Source: JBGQAS01 sp964498605 (GTDB taxonomy: Bacteria > Chloroflexota > Anaerolineae > Anaerolineales > Anaerolineaceae). From it: a stretch of 11,034 bases of DNA. Under the pieces are notes generated by a model. The model was given only the letters and a program-made list of their open reading frames with translations. It made no database searches and was not told the DNA's origin. Positions 6,230-11,034 of the stretch are shown piece after piece (position 1 is the first letter of the stretch; the number at the start of each line of letters is the position of its first letter). A program made the translations under genes and the position numbers. Location of the stretch: NCBI GenBank assembly GCA_964498605.1, contig CAZCHK010000061.1, positions 1-11,034 on the forward strand. Reading direction: 5' to 3'.

Positions 6230-7231
6230 ATGTCGAAGAATTGCTCAAAACGGATGCTTCCATTATTTCATATTGGCGATGTTCCAATTTTGCATAACAC
6301 CGCTCTTTCTCCAATGGATGGATTTAGCGACCACCCTTTCAGGATGTTGATTCGCGCTTTAGGATCTGCGCTGACTATCAGTGAGTTCATCAACGCGATA
6401 GACATTGAGCGGGGACATCCTTTTCTAAAAAATCGCATCGCATTCAACGATGCCGAAAGACCTTTTGGCTACCAGATCCTCGACAATGATGTCGAACGGC
6501 TTGTCAAAGGCGCGCGATTTCTTGAATCTTTTAAACCAGATTTTTTTGATCTTAATTTTGGCTGTCCATCCAAGCAAGTCACTCACCGGGGAGCCGGATC
6601 AGCATTGCTCCTTGAACCAAAGCTCATCGAAAACATCGTCCAGGAAATGGTCAAGCACACTCATGTGCCTGTGACTGCAAAAATACGCCTGGGATGGGAT
6701 GAATCAACCATAAATTATCTCGAAATCTGCAAAATCCTTGAAGACAACGGGTGCAGTATGATCTCGGTCCACGCCCGAACAAAGACACAGGCGTACAAGG
6801 GATCAGCAGACTGGAGTGCAATATACCACATCAAAAGGAATGTAAGAATACCCGTTCTCGGTAATGGAGATGTAAGAACTGTTAGCGACATTCAAAAGAT
6901 GTTAAGCATGACAGGATGCGATGGTGTGTTAATTGGACGAGCAGCTGTGCAAAATCCCTGGATATTTAAAGGTCTTGAATTCTCGGATGTACCGATTACC
7001 GAGGTGTGTGATTTCTATTCTGACTTGTTTAAAAATATCATAAGCTTTTATGAATCTTCTGTCGCCCCAAAAATATTTCGTAAATATATCGTGGGGTTAT
7101 TGGCAAATTACCCCTTGGTGCCTCGCGTAGAACGGATAGAATTATTGAGAACGAACTGTGTTGAAAAAGTATTTCGATTACTTGATAAAATTATCCAACA
7201 GCAACATGCTTCATTATCAGCGAAGAGGTGA
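6230..7231 (+). CDS. dus: tRNA-dihydrouridine synthase (Dus family)
   Basis: An FMN enzyme that reduces specific uridines in the tRNA D-loop to dihydrouridine with NADPH. 333 residues. TIM-barrel motifs appear in order: LSPMDGFSDHPFR (26-38), FGYQI (79-83), NFGCPSKQV with catalytic Cys112 (109-117), AGSALL (122-127), KIRLGW (151-156), VHARTKTQAYKGSADW (180-195), GNGDV (211-215) and GRAAVQNPWIF (236-246), which bind FMN and RNA. It most resembles DusB-type enzymes; the target uridine cannot be assigned. The start is uncertain: ATG 6254 gives MLPLFHIGDVPI, which fits the family N-terminus better than the eight extra residues from 6230, and neither codon has a clear Shine-Dalgarno. It is first in a same-strand cluster; the next ATG follows its stop by 2 nt. 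Confidence 0.93.
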   Translation: MSKNCSKRMLPLFHIGDVPILHNTALSPMDGFSDHPFRMLIRALGSALTISEFINAIDIERGHPFLKNRIAFNDAERPFGYQILDNDVERLVKGARFLESFKPDFFDLNFGCPSKQVTHRGAGSALLLEPKLIENIVQEMVKHTHVPVTAKIRLGWDESTINYLEICKILEDNGCSMISVHARTKTQAYKGSADWSAIYHIKRNVRIPVLGNGDVRTVSDIQKMLSMTGCDGVLIGRAAVQNPWIFKGLEFSDVPITEVCDFYSDLFKNIISFYESSVAPKIFRKYIVGLLANYPLVPRVERIELLRTNCVEKVFRLLDKIIQQQHASLSAKR

Positions 7232-7233
7232 AT

Positions 7234-7476
7234 ATGAACAAACAGACGAATGAAGAATTTCGGGTCGACGGGGATGAACTGGTAGAAAAAGTAAAACAGT
7301 TGATCCACGAAGGAAATGTACGGAAAATAATCATCAAGAACGACGAAAATATCTCTTTGCTTGAAATCCCTTTAACTATGGGAGTTGTAGGTGCAGTACT
7401 GCTGCCAGTTTGGGTAGCTCTTGGAGCGATTGCCGCTTTGGCAGCAAACTACACGATCGTCGTGGAAAAACAATAA
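7234..7476 (+). CDS. DUF4342 small protein
   Basis: 80 residues matching the DUF4342 pattern as I recall it: a charged helical N-half containing GDELVEKVKQLIHEGNVRKI (13-32), a short IIIKNDEN strand, then LEIPLTMGVVGAVLLPVW and a Gly/Ala-rich hydrophobic stretch to about 72, ending TIVVE. The hydrophobic stretch (about 45-72) could be a membrane-associated hairpin or a buried core. The family has no established function known to me. ATG 7234 is preferred because GAGG (7225-7228) is 5 nt upstream; GTG 7228 is in frame and would overlap the dus stop by 4 bases. Either way it is translationally close to dus and surely on the same transcript. Confidence 0.82.
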   Translation: MNKQTNEEFRVDGDELVEKVKQLIHEGNVRKIIIKNDENISLLEIPLTMGVVGAVLLPVWVALGAIAALAANYTIVVEKQ

Positions 7477-7492
7477 TCAAATCATCAGAAAC

Positions 7493-7497
7493 AGGAG
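7493..7497 (+). promoter_or_regulatory. Shine-Dalgarno fixing the FmdB-like TTG start
   Basis: AGGAG ends 5 nt before TTG 7503. The resulting MPIYEYACEDCG is the standard FmdB-family N-terminus, so upstream in-frame starts (7410) inside the DUF4342 gene are rejected. Confidence 0.8.
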
Positions 7498-7502
7498 ATA
7501 AC

Positions 7503-7724
7503 TTGCCAATATACGAATATGCATGTGAGGATTGTGGAAAAATTTTTGAGGCCATCAGGTCCATGCAAGATGCAGACAATGATATTTCATGTACTACCTG
7601 CGCGAGTCATAAAACGCGCCGCCTGGTGACTGCATGTGCCTGCCACAATAACGGGAAAACCAGATCAGTGAACTCAGCATGCAGTGGGTGCTCAGGTACT
7701 CATTGCAGTTCCTGCAATCACTAG
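7503..7724 (+). CDS. FmdB-family zinc-ribbon protein
   Basis: A 73-residue protein with the CxxC...CxxC zinc ribbon of the FmdB/putative regulatory family: MPIYEYACEDCG (1-12) and ISCTTC (28-33), with Cys8, Cys11, Cys30 and Cys33 as likely Zn ligands. The tail is Cys/Ser/Gly-rich (ACSGCSGTHCSSCN, 59-72), bringing the total to ten cysteines. The family name comes from a gene near formylmethanofuran/formamide metabolism genes, but most members have no proven role and a transcription-regulator function is only a database tradition. The TTG start is set by AGGAG and by the family N-terminus. It follows DUF4342 by 26 nt and precedes the SDR gene by 15 nt. Function here is unknown. Confidence 0.85.
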   Translation: MPIYEYACEDCGKIFEAIRSMQDADNDISCTTCASHKTRRLVTACACHNNGKTRSVNSACSGCSGTHCSSCNH

Positions 7725-7739
7725 CAGCTGCGAAGTATC

Positions 7740-8585
7740 ATGGAATATTTAAAAGAGTACAACAAAAAACTGGCTTTGATCACCGGTGGGTCGAGTGGTA
7801 TCGGTTTCTCCATTGCCCGTCATTTGATTCAGGCTGGCAGTGATGTTTTTATCATTGCCAGACGTCTTGAGAATCTGACCAGCAGCATCCTGGATTTGAA
7901 AAACTCTAAAGTACATTCTTCACAAAGAGTTGGCCTAATCTCTGCAGATGTTTCCAGAGAAGGTACGATTACCCCAATTTTGCAAAAATTTATCACAAAG
8001 GTTGGCGCACCTGATTACGTTTTTAATAGTGCGGGGATCGTCATACCAGGGACTGTAACAGAACTGACGCATCAAGATTACCAATTGTTATTGAATATCA
8101 ATTTTCTTGGAACAGTAAATGTGATCAAAGCCATTCTCCCATCGATGTGCGAACGAAAAGCCGGCCATATTATAAACATCTCATCTTTTGCTGGTTTTTT
8201 CCCCTCATATGGTTATTCCGCCTACGGTGCCTCGAAATTCGCAGTCAGAGGATATACTGATGTGCTTCGAAGCGAACTGAAAGAATTCAACATCAATGTA
8301 TCAATCGTGTATCCTGCAGATACCGATACACCGCAATTAAGGCGGGAAAGGCTGCAGCAAAGCGATCTGATGAAGCAGATTAATAGCACTGCCGGTATGA
8401 TGTCAGCAGATGAAGTCGCAATATCGATACTTAAGGGGGTAGCTCGTCGCCGTTATGTCATTACCCCTGGATTTGAATCATCGTTTGCCTGGTTCATTGC
8501 GAATGTTGCCGGGTATATGTTGAATCCGATTATGGACCATGTCGTGAGGAGCTCCCGAAAGAAAATCAAGTCGAAACGACAATGA
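7740..8585 (+). CDS. SDR oxidoreductase, 3-ketodihydrosphingosine-reductase-like
   Basis: A 281-residue NAD(P)H-dependent short-chain dehydrogenase with a Rossmann fold. Visible motifs are TGGSSGIG (15-22, cofactor loop), IARR (39-42, arginines suggest NADPH), SADV (68-71), FNSAG (95-99), the catalytic Asn in NFLG (121-124), Ser149 in NISSFAGF, and Tyr162/Lys166 in YGASK. The segment YPADTDTPQL (191-200) resembles the YPPDTDTP segment of eukaryotic 3-ketodihydrosphingosine reductase (KDSR). The C-terminus has a hydrophobic stretch (about 246-266) followed by a basic tail (RSSRKKIKSKR), as for a membrane-associated enzyme. KDSR-like reduction of a keto lipid is therefore possible, but no serine palmitoyltransferase gene is in view and SDR substrate cannot be assigned. 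The ATG has only a weak ribosome binding site. Last gene of the dus cluster. Confidence 0.88.
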   Translation: MEYLKEYNKKLALITGGSSGIGFSIARHLIQAGSDVFIIARRLENLTSSILDLKNSKVHSSQRVGLISADVSREGTITPILQKFITKVGAPDYVFNSAGIVIPGTVTELTHQDYQLLLNINFLGTVNVIKAILPSMCERKAGHIINISSFAGFFPSYGYSAYGASKFAVRGYTDVLRSELKEFNINVSIVYPADTDTPQLRRERLQQSDLMKQINSTAGMMSADEVAISILKGVARRRYVITPGFESSFAWFIANVAGYMLNPIMDHVVRSSRKKIKSKRQ

Positions 8586-8639
8586 ATTACATTTTACCAA
8601 TATCATCATCCTAAGGTCACTTTCTTAGCTATTTCACTA

Positions 8640-8648
8640 TGTTATACT
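8640..8648 (+). promoter_or_regulatory. TGn-extended -10 promoter of argF
   Basis: TGT-TATACT (8640-8648) is an extended -10 with 5 of 6 hexamer matches. The -35 is weak (TTTCTT, 8621-8626, 16-base spacing). Transcription near 8655 would give a leader of about 30 nt with AGGAG (8674-8678) 7 nt before the argF ATG. A dyad CTAAG (8611-8615) / CTTAG (8624-8628) overlaps the -35 region and could be an operator. No ArgR-type box is convincing. Confidence 0.55.
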
Positions 8649-8685
8649 CTTGATGTTTCGCTATTTAATTAATAGGAGCTGACCA

Positions 8686-9603
8686 ATGAAAGACTTTCTT
8701 GCTGTATCGGATTATTCCCCTAAAGAACTTCAAGAACTGCTTGATCTTGCGATCGAGCTAAAAAAAGAGCATTTCACAGATGGGAATAAACCAATCCTTC
8801 AAGGCAAAGTGCTTGGCATGATCTTTCAAAAACCAAGCCTGCGCACGCGTGTTAGTTTTGATATGGCGATGAGGCATCTGGGAGGAGACGCGCTTTATTT
8901 ATCACCAAATGAGATCGGCTTAGGACAGCGTGAATCAATCGCTGATGTTGCACGGGTATTATCCGGATATGTCCAATGTCTGATGGCGCGTGTTTTCGAT
9001 CATAAACATGTAGTCGAACTAGCAAAGTGGTCAAGCATCCCGGTCATCAATGGATTAAGTGACTACAACCATCCGTGTCAGGCCATGGCTGATGCGCTTA
9101 CCATTCAGGAGAAATTTGGAAAACTAAAAAACCTCAACATTGCCTACATCGGCGATGGGAATAATGTTGCGGTTTCACTCATGCATGTCGCAGTGAAACT
9201 TGGCGCTAATTTTTCGATTGCAAATCCTGAAGGATTTGATATTCTGCCAGATGCAATCGAGATCGCAAAAGGCTTTTCGATTGAATCAGGGTCTACGCTT
9301 GCTTTTTTAAGAGATCCTCATGAGGCAGTCAAAAATGCTCATGTGATTTATACGGATACCTGGACCAGCATGGGACAGGAAGCAGAAACCAAAAAAAGAG
9401 AGGTGGTATTTCCTCCGTACCAGGTGAATGAAGGATTGGTCGCAGAAGCAAGTAAAGATGTGATTGTCATGCACTGTCTGCCAGCCCACCGTGGGCAAGA
9501 AATCACAGATCAGGTGGCTGATGGACCACATTCTGCTTTGTTCCAACAAGCCCACAACCGGTTGCATGCACAAAAGGCTGTTTTAGTAAAACTCCTCAAA
9601 TAA
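8686..9603 (+). CDS. argF: Ornithine carbamoyltransferase
   Basis: Joins carbamoyl phosphate and ornithine to citrulline; the reverse, phosphorolytic reaction serves arginine catabolism. 305 residues, normal for the family. The carbamoyl-phosphate loop reads SLRTR (51-55) rather than the usual STRTR. HPCQ (129-132), GDGNNVAVSLM (156-166), the ornithine loop DTWTSMG (224-230) and HCLPAHRG with catalytic Cys264 (263-270) are all present. The SMG loop separates it from aspartate, acetylornithine and succinylornithine carbamoyltransferases. Strong ribosome binding site AGGAG at 7 nt. It is followed by rocD after 10 nt, so it is first in an ornithine operon. Whether it is anabolic (ArgF) or catabolic (ArcB) cannot be decided; with rocD next door, a catabolic direction is plausible. 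The symbol argF is the generic choice. Confidence 0.94.
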   Translation: MKDFLAVSDYSPKELQELLDLAIELKKEHFTDGNKPILQGKVLGMIFQKPSLRTRVSFDMAMRHLGGDALYLSPNEIGLGQRESIADVARVLSGYVQCLMARVFDHKHVVELAKWSSIPVINGLSDYNHPCQAMADALTIQEKFGKLKNLNIAYIGDGNNVAVSLMHVAVKLGANFSIANPEGFDILPDAIEIAKGFSIESGSTLAFLRDPHEAVKNAHVIYTDTWTSMGQEAETKKREVVFPPYQVNEGLVAEASKDVIVMHCLPAHRGQEITDQVADGPHSALFQQAHNRLHAQKAVLVKLLK

Positions 9604-9613
9604 AAAGGATATT

Positions 9614-10819
9614 ATGAATACTCAGGAATACATAAGTATTGAAGATCAGTACGGAGCTCACAATTATCACCCGCTAGACGTGGTTCTAACGAAAGGGAAT
9701 GGAGTATGGGTCACTGATGTCGACGGGAAAAAATACCTGGATTGCCTAAGTGCTTACTCAGCGCTGAACCAAGGTCACCGACATCCGCGAATTCTCAAAG
9801 CACTTAAACAACAAGCTGAGAAAATGACCCTCACGTCGAGAGCTTTCCGCAATGACCAGCTGCCATTGTTTTACAAAGAATTATCCCAGGCAACTGGCTA
9901 TCAAATGTCTTTGCCCATGAACTCTGGCGCTGAGGCTGTTGAGACTGCCTTAAAACTTGCACGAAAATGGGCTTACCAGGTTAAGAAAGTCAAAAGACAT
10001 AAAGCAGAAGTGATTATTGCGAATGGAAATTTTCACGGAAGAACCATTGCAATCGTCTCGTTTTCTTCTGAACCTCTTTATAAAGATGATTTTGGGCCAT
10101 TCACACCCGGCTTTGTCATGGTTCCTTACGGTGACGTGAAAGCGATAGAAAATGCAATTACAAAAAACACTGCGGCTGTCATGCTGGAACCCATCCAAGG
10201 TGAGGCCGGTGTCATCCTTCCTCCAAAGGGGTACCTGAAAAAGGTATCAGAAATATGCAACAAAAACAATGTCCTGTTCATTGCAGATGAAATCCAGACG
10301 GGTTTAGGCCGCACCGGAAAAATGTTTGCTTCCGATCATGAAGGCGTAAGACCGGATATGGTGATCATTGGAAAAGCGCTTGGCGGAGGTTTTTATCCTG
10401 TTTCTGCGGTCCTTGCTGATTCTGATATCATGGGTCTTTTTCAACCCGGTGAACACGGCTCCACTTTTGGAGGGAATCCTTTGGGCTGCGCTGTTGCGCG
10501 AGAATCTTTGAAAGTAATCCTCGAGGAAAATCTAATAGAAAATTCATCCGTGATGGGCCAATACTTCATGGAACAGCTTGAGGAAATTCCAACTCCTCAC
10601 GTGAAGGAAGTACGCGGAAAAGGTCTTCTGATAGGTGTCGAGTTGAAGAAATCAGCAGGCGGTGCTCGCAGATTTTGTGTTGCGCTCCAGCACAAAGGAA
10701 TACTTGCCAAGGAGACCCACGAGAACGTGATCCGATTCGCACCTCCGCTGCTGATCGATAAAAAGACCATTGACTGGGCGATTCCCATCATACGAGAAGT
10801 TCTCAATTTAAAATCATAA
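9614..10819 (+). CDS. rocD: Ornithine aminotransferase (ornithine-oxo-acid transaminase)
   Basis: A PLP enzyme that moves the delta-amino group of ornithine to 2-oxoglutarate, giving glutamate 5-semialdehyde and glutamate. 401 residues. It aligns by eye along its whole length with known ornithine aminotransferases: YGAHNYHPL (13-21, substrate Tyr), LSAYSALNQGHRHP (45-58), TLTSRAF (72-78), PMNSGAEAVE (101-110), GNFHGRT (138-144), EPIQGEAGV with Glu197 (192-200), ADEIQTGLGRTG with PLP Asp225 (224-235), GKALGGG with PLP Lys254 (253-259), HGSTFGGNPLGCAVA (281-295) and the end motif ETHENVIRFAPPL. The Tyr and Glu that discriminate ornithine from acetylornithine are kept, so ArgD is less likely. 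AAGGA (9605-9609) precedes the ATG by 4 nt. It lies 10 nt after argF and 9 nt before the next gene, clearly one operon. Confidence 0.95.
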   Translation: MNTQEYISIEDQYGAHNYHPLDVVLTKGNGVWVTDVDGKKYLDCLSAYSALNQGHRHPRILKALKQQAEKMTLTSRAFRNDQLPLFYKELSQATGYQMSLPMNSGAEAVETALKLARKWAYQVKKVKRHKAEVIIANGNFHGRTIAIVSFSSEPLYKDDFGPFTPGFVMVPYGDVKAIENAITKNTAAVMLEPIQGEAGVILPPKGYLKKVSEICNKNNVLFIADEIQTGLGRTGKMFASDHEGVRPDMVIIGKALGGGFYPVSAVLADSDIMGLFQPGEHGSTFGGNPLGCAVARESLKVILEENLIENSSVMGQYFMEQLEEIPTPHVKEVRGKGLLIGVELKKSAGGARRFCVALQHKGILAKETHENVIRFAPPLLIDKKTIDWAIPIIREVLNLKS

Positions 10820-10828
10820 AGGACCTCA

Positions 10829-11034
10829 ATGGATTGGCAAAATATCTACAAATCAAAAATTACCTCCGCAGAAAATGCTGTGAGGAAAGTAAAAGACGAC
10901 GATAAGATTTTCCTAACTGGTAACTGCTCCGTACCACAGCAGTTGCTTGCTGCACTAGTAAACCGTGCTCCTCAGCTTCGTAATGTTGAGATTTATCAGG
11001 CGCTGGCAATCAGCTCGTCAGGCTATGTCTCACC
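10829..11034 (+). CDS. Acetyl-CoA hydrolase / 4-hydroxybutyrate CoA-transferase family (5' part)
   Basis: The first 68 codons of a gene running off the window. The N-terminus MDWQNIYKSKITSAENAVRK, then the KDDDKIFLTGNCSVPQQLLA stretch (about 22-41) and LRNVEIYQALAIS, match the start of the acetyl-CoA hydrolase/transferase family, which includes 4-hydroxybutyrate CoA-transferase and succinyl/acetate CoA-transferases. These move CoA between acids by a glutamyl-CoA intermediate; that Glu lies beyond the window. AAAGGA (10818-10823) precedes ATG 10829 by 5 nt, and the gap to rocD is 9 nt, so it is co-transcribed with argF-rocD. The specific acid substrate cannot be assigned from this fragment. 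Confidence 0.78.
   Translation, partial: MDWQNIYKSKITSAENAVRKVKDDDKIFLTGNCSVPQQLLAALVNRAPQLRNVEIYQALAISSSGYVS

Noticed and set aside
8583..8600. ArgR-type box upstream of argF
   Set aside because: Only a single TGAAT half-site overlapping the SDR stop codon; no paired half.
1..11034. CRISPR array, transposon, phage or toxin-antitoxin module
   Set aside because: No regularly spaced direct repeats, transposase, integrase or recognisable toxin/antitoxin pair were found on either strand.

Overview
The window looks like chromosomal DNA from a Chloroflexota bacterium, most likely class Anaerolineae. This is an inference from protein style, not a database match. The evidence is a short primary sigma factor without the long insert between regions 1.2 and 2.1, a TPR protein with a long acidic linker carrying repeated Pro-Asp-Trp-Leu motifs, an Anaerolineae-like Ndk (active-site context HASDS), and a DUF4342/FmdB pair. 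Most genes are moderately AT-rich: sampled 60-base lines run about 37-50% GC. One gene (4769-5911) is clearly richer, at about 50-68% in sampled lines.

Layout. Positions 1-246 are a leader with a strong sigma-70-type promoter and an 11-bp hairpin, followed by rpoD (247-1452). A separate -10 element precedes a 754-residue TPR/PDWL-array protein (1557-3821), which is followed 13 nt later by ndk (TTG start, 3835-4290). A tRNA-Asp(GTC) gene with encoded CCA (4334-4410) and a textbook terminator (4415-4450) close this block. After a gene-free 318 bp comes the only minus-strand gene, a Tat-exported YkuD-type L,D-transpeptidase (5911 to 4769). It is divergent from a plus-strand cluster: dus (tRNA-dihydrouridine synthase), DUF4342, an FmdB-like zinc-ribbon protein and an SDR oxidoreductase resembling 3-ketodihydrosphingosine reductase. 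A TGn-extended -10 then starts a tight operon of argF (ornithine carbamoyltransferase), rocD (ornithine aminotransferase) and the first 68 codons of an acetyl-CoA hydrolase/4-hydroxybutyrate CoA-transferase family gene cut by the window end.

How the genes work together. The first block is core expression and nucleotide supply: sigma factor, NDP kinase and tRNA-Asp. Dus adds a tRNA-modification enzyme. The last block routes ornithine: ArgF interconverts citrulline and ornithine, and RocD converts ornithine to glutamate semialdehyde. The CoA-transferase suggests coupling to fermentative carbon flow, which would fit amino-acid catabolism in an anaerobe, but the direction of flux cannot be read from sequence.

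I found no CRISPR array, transposon, integrase or complete undescribed system. The most unusual element is the PDWL-motif array protein between rpoD and ndk. The leader hairpin of rpoD, the GC-rich L,D-transpeptidase island next to tRNA-Asp, and the argF-rocD-CoA-transferase operon are the other points worth checking.
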